Assembly: GCF_001421245.1 (NCBI RefSeq)
Contig: NZ_LMKE01000002.1
Span: 127,827 to 165,944, forward strand
Direction: 5' to 3'
DNA length: 38,118 bases
Source of the DNA: Sphingomonas sp. Leaf10
Lineage (GTDB): Bacteria > Pseudomonadota > Alphaproteobacteria > Sphingomonadales > Sphingomonadaceae
Shown here piece by piece: positions 1 to 8,638 of the stretch. The notes beneath the pieces are model-generated. The model ran no database searches. It had not been told where the DNA came from and saw only the letters and a program-made list of their open reading frames with translations. The translations under genes and the position numbers were made by a program. The number at the start of each line of letters is the position of its first letter. The first letter of the stretch is position 1.

Positions 1-62
1 TCCCTTGTCAGAGAGGGGAGGCCAAACCCCCGCGACAAATTGCGACAACTCCCGCATTGCGT

Positions 63-78
63 CGCTTGACGCCAAGCG
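63..78. promoter_or_regulatory. Palindrome upstream of the efflux operon, possible repressor site
   Basis: CGCTTG and CAAGCG are perfect 6-base arms around ACGC, about 90 bases before the chosen start of the adaptor gene. A TTGACG hexamer (66-71) that could act as a -35 element lies inside it, but I see no convincing -10 at normal spacing. RND operons are often controlled by TetR-type repressors binding palindromes, so an operator is possible. No regulator gene is visible; it could lie before the window. This is a guess from position and symmetry. Confidence 0.25.
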
Positions 79-166
79 TATGAAAACGGTTCAAGAAACT
101 TTCGGGTGTCCGGCCGGTTATGCGGCCGGCGCATCCGCGCCGTATCCCGTCGTAAAGGTTGCCGCC

Positions 167-1381
167 TTGATCCGATCCGCGTCGTCGCGCGTTCGCCCGT
201 GCCTGTTGCTGCTGTCGTCCGCCTTGCTCCTGTCGAGTTGCGGTGGTGGCGAAGCCGAGCAGAAGGGCAAGAACGGCAAGGGCAATCAGGGGCCGGCCCA
301 GGTCGGCTTCGTCGTGGTCCAGCCGACCAGCGTCGCCCAGACCGCCGACCTTGCCGCGCGTGTCGTCGCGTTCCAGCAATCCGAAGTCCGGCCGCAGGTC
401 GCGGGGTTGATCCGCCGCCGCTTCTTTACCGAAGGCGCGTTGGTCCGCGCCGGACAGACGCTCTACCAGATCGACCCGCGCCTTTATCGCGCGCAGACCA
501 ACGAAGCGGTGGCGAACCTGAACAGCGCGCAGGCCAATGCCGAGGCGACGCGCATCCGCGCCGAACGCTTCCGCCCGCTGGCCGAGATCGAGGCGGTCAG
601 CCGGCAGGACTATACCGACGCCGCCGCGCAGGCGCGTCAGGCCGCCGCCGCCGTCGCGCAGAGCCGTGCGCAGCTGGAGACGGCACGGGTGAATTTGTCG
701 TTCACCAACGTCCCCGCGCCGATCACCGGGCGGATCGGGCGCAGCTATTTCACCGAAGGCGCGCTGGTCACCACCAACCAGACCGATCCGCTGGCGGTCA
801 TCCAGCGGCTCGACCCGATCTTCGTCGATATCCAGCAATCGAGCGCCGACCTGCTGGCGCTGCGCCGGCAACTGGCGAGCGGTGGGTCGGTGCCGGCATC
901 GGCGGCGGTGCGGCTGACCCTCGAGGACGGTAGTGATTTCGGCCCGACCGGCACCGTCCAGTTCGCCGAGGTGATGGTCAATGCCCAGACCGGCACCGTA
1001 ACGCTGCGCGCCCGCTTCCCCAATCCACAGGGGGTGCTGCTGCCCGGCATGTTCGTCCGCGCGAAGTTCGCGCAGGCGATCGACACCCGGGCGATCCTCG
1101 TGCCGCAACAGGCGGTCAAGCGCGATCCCAAGGGGCAGGCGACGGTCTTCGTCGTCGGCCCGAACGATACCGCCGTACAGAAGACGGTGCAGGCCGACCG
1201 GACGCAGGGGCAGTTCTGGGTCGTGACCGGCGGCCTGAACCCCGGCGACAAGGTCATCACGCAGGGCACCGCGAACCTGCGGCCCAATGCCAAGATCAAG
1301 CCGGTGCCGGCGAACACCCCGCAACGGATCGCCCCCAAACCCGCCGGCGACAACGCTTCCGCGCCCGCCAAGGCCGGATAA
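167..1381 (+). CDS. RND efflux periplasmic adaptor lipoprotein (membrane fusion protein)
   Basis: This is the periplasmic adaptor that links an RND pump to its outer-membrane channel. I chose TTG at 167 because AAAGG sits 8 bases upstream and the product (404 residues) then has the usual adaptor length and begins with a clean lipoprotein signal: hydrophobic leader, lipobox LSSC, lipidated Cys25. An in-frame ATG at 80 would add 29 residues that do not look like a signal. The body shows the AcrA/MexA order: biotinyl-lipoyl half-motif (EVRPQVAGLI), alanine/glutamine-rich coiled-coil hairpin, second lipoyl half (VPAPITGRIG), beta-barrel and membrane-proximal domain ending in GDKVITQG. The tail is Pro/Ala/Lys-rich. 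The pump gene follows after 3 bases, so they are co-transcribed. Substrate cannot be read from the sequence. Confidence 0.93.
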   Translation: MIRSASSRVRPCLLLLSSALLLSSCGGGEAEQKGKNGKGNQGPAQVGFVVVQPTSVAQTADLAARVVAFQQSEVRPQVAGLIRRRFFTEGALVRAGQTLYQIDPRLYRAQTNEAVANLNSAQANAEATRIRAERFRPLAEIEAVSRQDYTDAAAQARQAAAAVAQSRAQLETARVNLSFTNVPAPITGRIGRSYFTEGALVTTNQTDPLAVIQRLDPIFVDIQQSSADLLALRRQLASGGSVPASAAVRLTLEDGSDFGPTGTVQFAEVMVNAQTGTVTLRARFPNPQGVLLPGMFVRAKFAQAIDTRAILVPQQAVKRDPKGQATVFVVGPNDTAVQKTVQADRTQGQFWVVTGGLNPGDKVITQGTANLRPNAKIKPVPANTPQRIAPKPAGDNASAPAKAG

Positions 1382-1384
1382 GCC

Positions 1385-4300
1385 ATGTCCCGCATCTTCA
1401 TCGATCGCCCGATCTTCGCATGGGTGATCGCGATCATCACCATGCTGGCGGGGCTGGGCGCGATCCTGTCGCTGCCGATCGCGCAATATCCCGACGTCGC
1501 CCCGCCACAGGTCAATATCCGCGCGACCTATCCCGGTGCCAATGCCGAGACGATCCAGAATTCGGTGACGCAGATCATCGAACAGCAGCTGACCGGCATC
1601 GACGGCCTGCTGTATTTCAGCTCGCAAAGCTCGTCGCGCGGTCAGGTGACGATCAGCGCGACGTTCGACAAGGGTGTCGACCCCGACATCGCGCAGGTGC
1701 AGGTCCAGAATCAGGTGCAGCAGGCCTTGTCGCGCCTGCCGCAACAGGTCCAGCAACAGGGCATCCGCGTCACCAAGTCGAACCCCGACTTCCTGATGAT
1801 CGTCGGCATCTTCGACGAAACCGACCAGCGCACCAATGGCGACGTGTCGGATTATATGGAAGCGAACCTTGTCGAGCCGCTGGCGCGGATCAACGGCGTC
1901 GGCGAAACCAACGTGTTCGGGTCGCAATATGCGATGCGCATCTGGCTCGATCCGGCGCGACTCGCCTCCTATTCGCTGATGCCGGGCGACGTCATCACCG
2001 CGATCCAGAACCAGAATACCGAAGTCGCCGCGGGCGAACTGGGCGGCCAGCCGTCCGGCTCCGAACAGCAATTGAACGCGACCGTCACCGCCCAGTCGCG
2101 GCTGCAGACGCCGGCACAGTTCAAGGCGATCATCCTGAAGACGCTGCCCGACGGGTCGACCGTCCGGCTGTCCGACGTCGCGCGCATCGAACTGGGCCAG
2201 GAAAATTACGCTGCCTTAAGCCGGGTCAACGCCCATCCCGGCGCCGGCCTCGCCATCAGCCTCGCGCCGGGTGCCGACGCGCTGGAGACCGCCGAACTGG
2301 TCAAGGCGGAGGTCGAGCGGCAGTCGGGCAAATTCCCGGCGGGCCTCACCTATGCCTATGCCAACGACACCACCGCCTTCATCAAGCTGTCGATCGAGGA
2401 AGTGGTCAAGACGCTGGTCGAGGCGGTCATCCTCGTCGTCATCGTCATGTTCGTGTTCCTGCAAAGCTGGCGCGCGACGCTGATCCCGACGATCGCGGTG
2501 CCGGTCGTGCTGCTCGGCACGTTCGGCGTCTTCTATCTCTTCGGCTTCTCGATCAACACGTTGACGCTGTTCGGCCTCGTCCTCGCCATCGGCCTGCTGG
2601 TCGACGACGCGATCGTTGTGGTCGAGAATGTCGAGCGGTTGATGGAGGAGAATCCCGACCTCTCGCCGCGCGACGCCACCATTCAGTCGATGGAGGAGAT
2701 TCAGGTCGCACTGATCGCGATCGGCATCGTCCTGTCGGCGGTGTTCCTGCCGATGGCGTTCTTCGGCGGGTCGACCGGCGTCATCTATCGCCAGTTTTCG
2801 GTGACGATCGTCGCCGCCATGATCCTGTCGGTGCTGGTCGCGCTGATCCTCTCGCCCGCGCTCACCGCGACCTTGCTCAAGCAGAAGAAGCGCGGGGAGG
2901 ACGGCAGCCTCGAAGGCGGCTGGCTGGAGCGCAAGCTGCCCCGCGTCGCCCATATCGGCGAGCGACTTCGCAACGGTTTCAACAGCCGGTTCGACAAGGG
3001 CGTCGAGAAATACGAACGTGGTGTCGTCCATGTCATCGACCGCAAATGGCTGTATCTGCTGCTCTATGCGGCGGTGCTGGCGATCCTTGCGCTGCTGTTC
3101 TTCCGCCTGCCGACCAGCTTCCTGCCGACCGAGGATCAGGGCGCGGCGACGATCCGGTTCCAGCTGCCCGCCGGATCGACGCGCGGCCGTACCGAAGAGG
3201 TGCAGCGCGCGGTCGAGAAATATCTGCTGACCTATGAAAAGGATAATGTCCGCACCATCCTGACCGTCGCCGGCGGCGGGGGTGGCACGTCGGGGCAGAA
3301 TACGGGGCAGGGCTTCATAAACTTCACCGACTGGGCCGATCGCAAGGGCAAGGAAAATGGCGCCGACGCGATCATCGACCGCGCCTCGTCCGCCTTCCGC
3401 AACTTCCGCGATGCGCAGGTCTTCGCCTTGCTGCCGCCCGCCGTGCGCGGTCTGGGGCAGGCGAACGGCTTCACCATGGAGTTGCAGAACGCCAGCGGCA
3501 TGAGCACCGCCGACTTCGCCGCCGCGCGCGACAAGCTGCTCGCCGCCGCCTCGGCCGATCCGATGCTGACCGGGGTGCGTCTGTCCGAACTACCCGATAT
3601 CGCCACGCTGAACGTCGATATCGATCAGCAGCGATTGTCGACGCTGGGGCTGACCCAGGGCGACGTCAACAACACGCTGTCGACCGCATGGGGCGGGCGC
3701 TACGTCAACGACTTCATCGATCGCGGCCGGGTGAAGCGTGTGTTCGTACAGGGCGACGCTCCCTATCGCAGCGAGCCCGGCGATTTGGCCCAATGGTTCG
3801 TGCGCGGGTCGAACGGGCAGATGGTGCCCTTCTCCTCCTTCTCGCGCACCGGCTGGACCGTCGCGCCAACCACGCTGTCGCGGTTTCAGGGTCTGCCTTC
3901 GTTCGAATTTCAGGGGCAGGCGGCATCGGGCGTCAGCTCGGGCGAGGCGATGGACCGCATCGCCGAACTCGCTTCGCAGATCCCGGGGACCAGCGTCGCA
4001 TGGGCCGGACTGTCGTTTCAGGAACGGCTGTCGTCGGGACAGGCGCCGATCCTCTACGGGCTGTCGATCCTCGTTGTGTTCCTGTGCCTTGCCGCACTTT
4101 ATGAAAGCTGGTCGATTCCGATCGCCGTATTGCTGGTCATTCCGCTCGGCCTGATCGGGGCGATCGCATTCGTGACGCTGCGCGGGCTGGAGAACGACGT
4201 CTATCTTCAGATCGGGTTGCTGACGACGATGGGTCTTGCCGCCAAGAACGCGATCCTGATGATCGAATTCGCCGAACAGGCCGAAAAGAAGGGGGCGCGC

Positions 4301-4576
4301 GTCATCGATGCCGCATTGGAAGCGGCGCGCATCCGCCTGCGCCCGATCCTGATGACCAGCCTCGCCTTCATCTTCGGTGTGTTGCCGCTCGCCATCTCGA
4401 CCGGGGCGGGCGCCAACAGCCGTATCGCGATCGGCACGGCGGTCATCGGCGGCATGTTCACCGCAACCGTGCTGGCGATCTTCTACATCCCGCTATTCTT
4501 CGTACTGGTCCGGCGCGGGGTCCGCGACGGGATGGCGAAGCTGCGTGCGCACGGCGCGAAGGAGGCCGAGGCATGA
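1385..4576 (+). CDS. RND efflux pump, inner-membrane HAE1-type permease (AcrB/MexB-like)
   Basis: This proton-driven multidrug exporter of the inner membrane has 1063 residues, the expected size for an HAE1 pump. It begins MSRIFIDRPIFAWV, the usual N-terminal helix leading into TM1. The proton-relay pair D407-D408 in GLLVDDAIVVVEN (TM4) aligns with the AcrB pair, and the TM10 lysine is K954 in GLAAKNAILMIEF. Two large periplasmic loops (about residues 30-330 and 560-870) form the porter and docking domains, and twelve membrane segments are apparent. It lies 3 bases after the adaptor and overlaps the outer-membrane factor by 4 bases (ATGA), so all three parts of the complex are one transcript. 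The family is clear; the substrate is not. Confidence 0.96.
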   Translation: MSRIFIDRPIFAWVIAIITMLAGLGAILSLPIAQYPDVAPPQVNIRATYPGANAETIQNSVTQIIEQQLTGIDGLLYFSSQSSSRGQVTISATFDKGVDPDIAQVQVQNQVQQALSRLPQQVQQQGIRVTKSNPDFLMIVGIFDETDQRTNGDVSDYMEANLVEPLARINGVGETNVFGSQYAMRIWLDPARLASYSLMPGDVITAIQNQNTEVAAGELGGQPSGSEQQLNATVTAQSRLQTPAQFKAIILKTLPDGSTVRLSDVARIELGQENYAALSRVNAHPGAGLAISLAPGADALETAELVKAEVERQSGKFPAGLTYAYANDTTAFIKLSIEEVVKTLVEAVILVVIVMFVFLQSWRATLIPTIAVPVVLLGTFGVFYLFGFSINTLTLFGLVLAIGLLVDDAIVVVENVERLMEENPDLSPRDATIQSMEEIQVALIAIGIVLSAVFLPMAFFGGSTGVIYRQFSVTIVAAMILSVLVALILSPALTATLLKQKKRGEDGSLEGGWLERKLPRVAHIGERLRNGFNSRFDKGVEKYERGVVHVIDRKWLYLLLYAAVLAILALLFFRLPTSFLPTEDQGAATIRFQLPAGSTRGRTEEVQRAVEKYLLTYEKDNVRTILTVAGGGGGTSGQNTGQGFINFTDWADRKGKENGADAIIDRASSAFRNFRDAQVFALLPPAVRGLGQANGFTMELQNASGMSTADFAAARDKLLAAASADPMLTGVRLSELPDIATLNVDIDQQRLSTLGLTQGDVNNTLSTAWGGRYVNDFIDRGRVKRVFVQGDAPYRSEPGDLAQWFVRGSNGQMVPFSSFSRTGWTVAPTTLSRFQGLPSFEFQGQAASGVSSGEAMDRIAELASQIPGTSVAWAGLSFQERLSSGQAPILYGLSILVVFLCLAALYESWSIPIAVLLVIPLGLIGAIAFVTLRGLENDVYLQIGLLTTMGLAAKNAILMIEFAEQAEKKGARVIDAALEAARIRLRPILMTSLAFIFGVLPLAISTGAGANSRIAIGTAVIGGMFTATVLAIFYIPLFFVLVRRGVRDGMAKLRAHGAKEAEA

Positions 4577-6120
4577 AGCGGATGACGCTCGGGCTGTTGG
4601 CGCTGCTGCTGGCGGGCTGTTCGATGACCCCGGCCTATGAACGGCCACAGGCGGTGGTGCCGCCGTCATGGCCGGTCGGCGATGCCTATCTGCGCCAGAG
4701 CGAGGCGGCGCTGCCTGCGCTCACCTTCGAACAGGTGTTCACCGACCAGCGGCTGCGGACGCTGGTCGGGCAGGCGCTGGTCAATAATCGCGACCTGCGT
4801 ATCGCCGCCGCCAATATCCGTGCGGCGCGCGCGCAATATCGCATCCAGCGCGCCGACCTGTTCCCGCAAGTCGATGGCTCGGCGCGCTACAGCTATCGCG
4901 GCACCGGCGATGGCGCGACCACGACGACCATTCCCGGGACCGGTACGGGAACCGGCGGCACCGGAACGGGGACCGGCAATGGCGGGACCGGCACCGGCAC
5001 CGGGGGCACGATCGTCACCAGCGGCCGCTCACCGAGCGCCTTCTCGCTCGATCTCGGCGCGACCGCGTTCGAAATCGACCTGTTCGGCCGCATCCGGTCG
5101 CTTACCGAGGCCGAACAGAATCGCTATTTCGCGACCGAAGCCGGTGCGCGCGCCACCCGCCTGACGCTGGTCGGCGACATTGCAGAGGCGTGGGCGGCAT
5201 ACGGCGCCGACCGCAGCCTGATGGCGATATCGGAAGCGACGGCGGCGAGCGCCCGGCGCAGCGTCACCCTGACCCGCGCCCGGTTGCAGGGCGGGGTCGC
5301 CCCTCGCACCGACCTGCGACAGGCCGAACAGATCCTCGCCACGGCCGAGAGCGACCTAGCCGAACAGCGCACGCAATTGGCGCAGGACATCAACGCGCTG
5401 CAATTGCTGGTGGGTGCCCCGGTCGATCCGGCGCTGCTGCCCGCATCGATCGACGTCGTGCTGCCGACCATCGCCAACCTGCCCGCGGGGGTTGATTCGG
5501 GGATATTGCTGCGCCGGCCGGATGTGGTGCAGGCGGAATATGAACTGCTCGCCGCCAATGCCGATATCGGCGCGGCGCGCGCGGCACTGTTCCCGCGCCT
5601 GTCGCTGACCGGGCTGGTCGGATTTGCCAGCGATGCGCTGCGCACGCTCTTCACGGGCGGTGCGTTCAACTATTCGGTCGCGCCGTCGCTCAGCTATCCG
5701 ATCTTTCGCGCCGGGGCGGGCCGCGCCGGGGTGGAATTCAGCCAGGCCCAGCGCGACGCGCTGCTCGCTACCTATGAACGTACTATCCAGTCGGCCTTCC
5801 GCGACGTGTCGGACGCGCTCGCCCGGCAAGGGACGATCGCCGAACAGACCCGTGCCGACCGCGCAAATCTGGATGCGGCGCAGGACACGTTCCGCCTGAC
5901 CGAAGCACGCTATCGCGGCGGCATCGACACCTTCCTTTCCAGCCTCGACGCGCAGCGATCCTATTACACCGCACAGCGCCGGTTGGTCGCGACGCAATTG
6001 GTCGCGGCGACCAATCGCGTGACGCTGTACCGGACGCTGGGTGGCGATTCGCTGCTGGAGGCCGGACCGACCGGGCCGGTGCCGATACGATCGGCGGGCG
6101 CTGCGGATACGCAGCGATAG
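4573..6120 (+). CDS. RND efflux outer-membrane factor lipoprotein (OprM/NodT family)
   Basis: This is the TolC-like outer-membrane channel that completes the tripartite pump. It has 515 residues, with a lipoprotein leader ending LLAGC (Cys16). The two halves of the OEP fold are visible: NNRDLRIAAANIRAARAQYR at the start of the first coiled-coil repeat and ANADIGAARAALFPRLSLTG at the start of the second. The strand motif FEIDLFGRIRSL is typical of the family. An insertion of about 33 residues made almost only of Gly and Thr (about 115-147) sits just before that strand, where OprM has its first surface loop. The start overlaps the pump stop by 4 bases. A strong hairpin 57 bases after the stop probably ends the transcript. 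Confidence 0.95.
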   Translation: MKRMTLGLLALLLAGCSMTPAYERPQAVVPPSWPVGDAYLRQSEAALPALTFEQVFTDQRLRTLVGQALVNNRDLRIAAANIRAARAQYRIQRADLFPQVDGSARYSYRGTGDGATTTTIPGTGTGTGGTGTGTGNGGTGTGTGGTIVTSGRSPSAFSLDLGATAFEIDLFGRIRSLTEAEQNRYFATEAGARATRLTLVGDIAEAWAAYGADRSLMAISEATAASARRSVTLTRARLQGGVAPRTDLRQAEQILATAESDLAEQRTQLAQDINALQLLVGAPVDPALLPASIDVVLPTIANLPAGVDSGILLRRPDVVQAEYELLAANADIGAARAALFPRLSLTGLVGFASDALRTLFTGGAFNYSVAPSLSYPIFRAGAGRAGVEFSQAQRDALLATYERTIQSAFRDVSDALARQGTIAEQTRADRANLDAAQDTFRLTEARYRGGIDTFLSSLDAQRSYYTAQRRLVATQLVAATNRVTLYRTLGGDSLLEAGPTGPVPIRSAGAADTQR

Positions 6121-6177
6121 TCGCGGATCCGTCTCGGAGGAGTCCGCCAATGGAGGGCAGGGTCTGAAACAAGACGC

Positions 6178-6199
6178 CGGGCGACATTTCTGTCGCCCG
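6178..6199. terminator. Bidirectional hairpin between convergent genes
   Basis: CGGGCGACA and TGTCGCCCG form a perfect 9-bp stem with loop TTTC. It lies between the stop of the outer-membrane factor gene (+) and the stop of the fasciclin gene (-). On the minus strand it is followed by GCGTCTTGTTT, a weak U-rich tail. The plus side has only scattered T residues. It probably serves both transcripts. Confidence 0.65.
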
Positions 6200-6224
6200 A
6201 CCTATTCGTACCTTATGGAACGGA

Positions 6225-6920
6225 TCAGCCCAGCTTCGGTGCCAGCACGCCGTTCACGACATGGACCACGCCGTTCGACTGTCCGACGTCATATTGCGTG
6301 ACATAGCTCTTGCCGCCACCGACATCGGTCAGCACCAGCGCGCCGTTTTCCAGCGTCGCTTTCAGCGGCTGACCTTCGACCGTCGTCAGCGTCGCGGTGC
6401 CGCCGCCTGCTTCGATCTGCGCCTTGAGTGCGGCCGCATCGAGCTTTCCGGGGACGACGTGATAGGTCAGCAGCTTGGCCAGCGTTGCCTTTTGCTCGGG
6501 CTTCATCAGCGTGTCGAGCGTACCGGGGGCGAGCCGACCAAAGGCTTCGTCGGTCGGCGCGAAGACGGTGAACGGGCCGGGGCCGGACAGCGTCGCCGTC
6601 AGGTCGGCGGCCTGCACTGCCTTGACCAAAGTCGTCAGATTGCTCGCCTTCGACGCATTGGCGACGATCGTCGCGGTCGGCAGCATCGGCGCGCCGCCGA
6701 CCATCACCGGCGCGCCGGCGGTCGCACCGGTATTGGCCTGTGCGCCGGTCTGAACGGTGCCGACGGGGGTGTTTACGGTAGCGGTGGTGCCGGTCTGTAC
6801 GCCGGTCGTCGCGGTCGGTGCCGCCCGTGCGGGAGTAGGCTGTGCCGGTGCGGTCTGGGCATGAGCGGCTCCGGCCAGCGACAGGGTAAGTGCAGCGGCG
6901 GAAATCGTGGCGCGAATCAT
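6225..6920 (-). CDS. Secreted fasciclin (FAS1) domain protein
   Basis: This 231-residue exported protein has a signal peptide of about 22 residues ending AGAAHA, then a Thr/Ala/Gly-rich linker (about 23-75), then one FAS1 domain (about 85-229). The two FAS1 motifs are present: FTVFAPTDEAFGRL (H1 box) and the C-terminal stretch YDVGQSNGVVHVVNGVLAP (H2 box). FAS1 proteins act in adhesion or at the cell surface; the ligand is unknown. The start ATG has GGAGA 7 bases upstream. The frame continues upstream but that part lacks a signal peptide and is unlikely to be translated. A possible general-stress promoter lies before it. Confidence 0.9.
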   Translation of the reverse strand: MIRATISAAALTLSLAGAAHAQTAPAQPTPARAAPTATTGVQTGTTATVNTPVGTVQTGAQANTGATAGAPVMVGGAPMLPTATIVANASKASNLTTLVKAVQAADLTATLSGPGPFTVFAPTDEAFGRLAPGTLDTLMKPEQKATLAKLLTYHVVPGKLDAAALKAQIEAGGGTATLTTVEGQPLKATLENGALVLTDVGGGKSYVTQYDVGQSNGVVHVVNGVLAPKLG

Positions 6921-6981
6921 CGGTGTTCTCCGGTGGTTGCGATGGAATATGTGCGGCGCGACACGGCGCCGACCCCGGAAA

Positions 6982-7007
6982 TACGGTTCAATGCTGAAAA
7001 CGGTTCC
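6982..7007 (-). promoter_or_regulatory. Candidate EcfG-type (general stress) promoter for the fasciclin gene
   Basis: Read on the minus strand, GGAAC (7007-7003) is followed after 17 bases by CGTA (6985-6982). The known alphaproteobacterial general-stress sigma factor EcfG uses GGAAC, 16-17 bases, CGTT. One base of the -10 differs. The implied start of transcription leaves a leader of about 55 bases before the ATG. This is pattern matching by eye. Confidence 0.35.
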
Positions 7008-7024
7008 CCCGACCGTAATGCAGG

Positions 7025-7924
7025 TTAGCCGCGCTCGGCCGCCAATACCTCGGCCAGCAACCGGAAATCGCGTTCGCGGGGCGAGGCACGGCGCCAGACC
7101 AATGCAATGCGGCGCTGGGCATTTTGCGACTCGATCGGGCGCGCGGTAATACCGGTATTTTCGAGGATGCCGGCGTCGATCGCCATTTGCGGCAACATGG
7201 TGGTGCCAAGGCCGTTGTCGACCATCTGGACGATCGTGTGCAGCGATGTACCCATCATCATCGCCTGCCCACGCAATTCCGGCTGTTCGCAGGCGCGCAG
7301 GGCATGATCCTTCAGACAATGCCCGTCTTCGAGCAGCAGCAGCCGTTCGGGATCGATATCGTCGGCGACCAGCGGGGCAGGGTCGCCGCTGTCGTTGCCC
7401 GGCACAGCCAGCAGCAACCGGTCCTCGAACAACGGAGCGACTTCGACCTCGCCGCAGGCATAGGGCAGCGCGAGCAGTACGCAATCGGTGCGGCCGTGGT
7501 GCAACCCTTCGCACGCCGCCGCGCTCGGTTCCTCGCGCAGGAACAGCTTCAGGTCGGGATAGTCGCGGCGCAGGCGGGGCAGCAGGCGCGGCAACAGGAA
7601 CGGGGCGATGGTCGGGATGACGCTCATCCGCATCTCCCCTGACAAAGGCCGTCCGGCGGCGCGCGCCATGTCGGTCAGTTCCTCGGCCTCGCGCAGCACC
7701 TTGCGTGCCTTGGCGACGATGCTTTCGCCCAGCGGGGTGAAGCGGACGACGCGGCGGGTGCGTTCGACCAGCACCACGCCGATCAGCGTTTCCAGCTCCC
7801 GGATGCCGGCCGACAACGTCGATTGGGTGACGAACGACGCTTCGGCGGCACGGCCGAAATGGCCCGCATCGCGAAGCGCGACCAGATATTGGAGTTGCTT
7901 GAGCGTTGGCAGGTACACCGACAT
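7025..7924 (-). CDS. oxyR: LysR-family peroxide sensor OxyR
   Basis: This hydrogen-peroxide-sensing activator has 299 residues from the chosen ATG. The winged helix-turn-helix is at the N terminus (LKQLQYLVAL then HFGRAAEASFVTQSTLSAGI), followed by the LysR effector domain. Two cysteines in EDGHCLKDHALRAC (C203 and C212) have exactly the eight-residue spacing of the E. coli C199/C208 disulfide pair, which separates OxyR from ordinary LysR proteins. It is divergent from ahpC, the classic OxyR target. A GTG at 7948 would add eight residues; I prefer the ATG because MSVYLPTLKQ fits the family start. Neither start has a strong ribosome-binding site. Confidence 0.9.
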   Translation of the reverse strand: MSVYLPTLKQLQYLVALRDAGHFGRAAEASFVTQSTLSAGIRELETLIGVVLVERTRRVVRFTPLGESIVAKARKVLREAEELTDMARAAGRPLSGEMRMSVIPTIAPFLLPRLLPRLRRDYPDLKLFLREEPSAAACEGLHHGRTDCVLLALPYACGEVEVAPLFEDRLLLAVPGNDSGDPAPLVADDIDPERLLLLEDGHCLKDHALRACEQPELRGQAMMMGTSLHTIVQMVDNGLGTTMLPQMAIDAGILENTGITARPIESQNAQRRIALVWRRASPRERDFRLLAEVLAAERG

Positions 7925-7953
7925 GGCTGCGCTACTTATCGATTGCACCGATC

Positions 7954-8002
7954 ATTCCCAAGGGGAATTCCGATTGGATCGGTCCAGTTCGTACCCTATA
8001 TC
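7954..8002 (+). promoter_or_regulatory. ahpC promoter with adjoining palindromic LysR-type site
   Basis: ATTCCC-AAG-GGGAAT (7954-7968) is a perfect inverted repeat that also fits the LysR box T-N11-A. Five bases later come TTGGAT (-35, 7974-7979) and TATATC (-10, 7997-8002) with 17-base spacing, pointing at ahpC. A site just upstream of the -35 is where an OxyR-type activator would touch polymerase. The same site would also cover the oxyR start region and could give autoregulation. Operator identity is inferred. Confidence 0.5.
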
Positions 8003-8053
8003 GCGGTGCAGCAATTCACGGTGCGGCAACGCACCAAAAAGAAAGGGCATCTC

Positions 8054-8596
8054 ATGCTGACCGTTGGCGACAAGCTCCCCGAATTCACCGTTCCCGTCCA
8101 GCAGGGCACCAGCGCGCTGCCCGCCGGCGAAACGCTGAGCCACGACGCGTTCCCGGGCAAGTGGAAGGTGCTGTTCTACTGGCCGAAGGACTTCACCTTC
8201 GTCTGCCCGACCGAGATCGTCGGCTATAGCGAACTGAAGGACGATTTCGCCGATCGCGACGCCGTGCTGATCGGCGCATCGACCGACACCGCGCACGTCC
8301 ACCTGGCGTGGCGCAAGTCGGACCCGGATCTGGCCGCCGCCGATTTCCCGTGGATCGCCGACAATGGCGCGGTGCTGGCCAGCAAACTCGGCATCCTCGA
8401 CAAGAACGAACATGTCGCGTTCCGCGCAACCTTCATCATCGATCCCGACAACGTCATTCAGGCGGTACAGGTCAACGGCCTGAACGTCGGTCGCAACCCG
8501 CAGGAAACGCTGCGGGTGCTCGACGCACTGCAGACCGACGAACTGTGCCCGTGCAACTGGAACAAGGGCGACGACGTCCTGCAGGTCGCGGCGTAA
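8054..8596 (+). CDS. ahpC: Alkyl hydroperoxide reductase AhpC (peroxiredoxin, AhpD-dependent type)
   Basis: This cytoplasmic 2-Cys peroxiredoxin of 180 residues reduces hydrogen peroxide and organic hydroperoxides. The peroxidatic cysteine is C51 in FVCPTEI. The C-terminal pair C165 and C167 in ELCPCNW matches the three-cysteine arrangement known from mycobacterial AhpC, which is recycled by AhpD rather than AhpF. The next gene is ahpD, which agrees. The ATG at 8054 has AGGG 6 bases upstream; a longer frame upstream would run through the promoter. It is divergent from oxyR and therefore probably peroxide-induced. Confidence 0.96.
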   Translation: MLTVGDKLPEFTVPVQQGTSALPAGETLSHDAFPGKWKVLFYWPKDFTFVCPTEIVGYSELKDDFADRDAVLIGASTDTAHVHLAWRKSDPDLAAADFPWIADNGAVLASKLGILDKNEHVAFRATFIIDPDNVIQAVQVNGLNVGRNPQETLRVLDALQTDELCPCNWNKGDDVLQVAA

Positions 8597-8603
8597 TCCA
8601 TCC

Positions 8604-8625
8604 GGGCGGGGCCGCGGTCCCGCCC
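8604..8625 (+). terminator. GC-rich hairpin just after ahpC
   Basis: GGGCGGG and CCCGCCC form a 7-bp stem 7 bases after the ahpC stop. There is no T run, so it is a weak terminator at best. It may limit read-through into ahpD or protect the ahpC mRNA 3' end. Confidence 0.35.
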
Positions 8626-8638
8626 ACATGATCCCATG

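Noticed and set aside
8..2071. Long minus-strand open frame (687 codons) opposite the efflux adaptor
   Set aside because: It is the antisense shadow of well-supported genes in high-GC DNA; its product is Arg/Asp/Gly-rich without family motifs.
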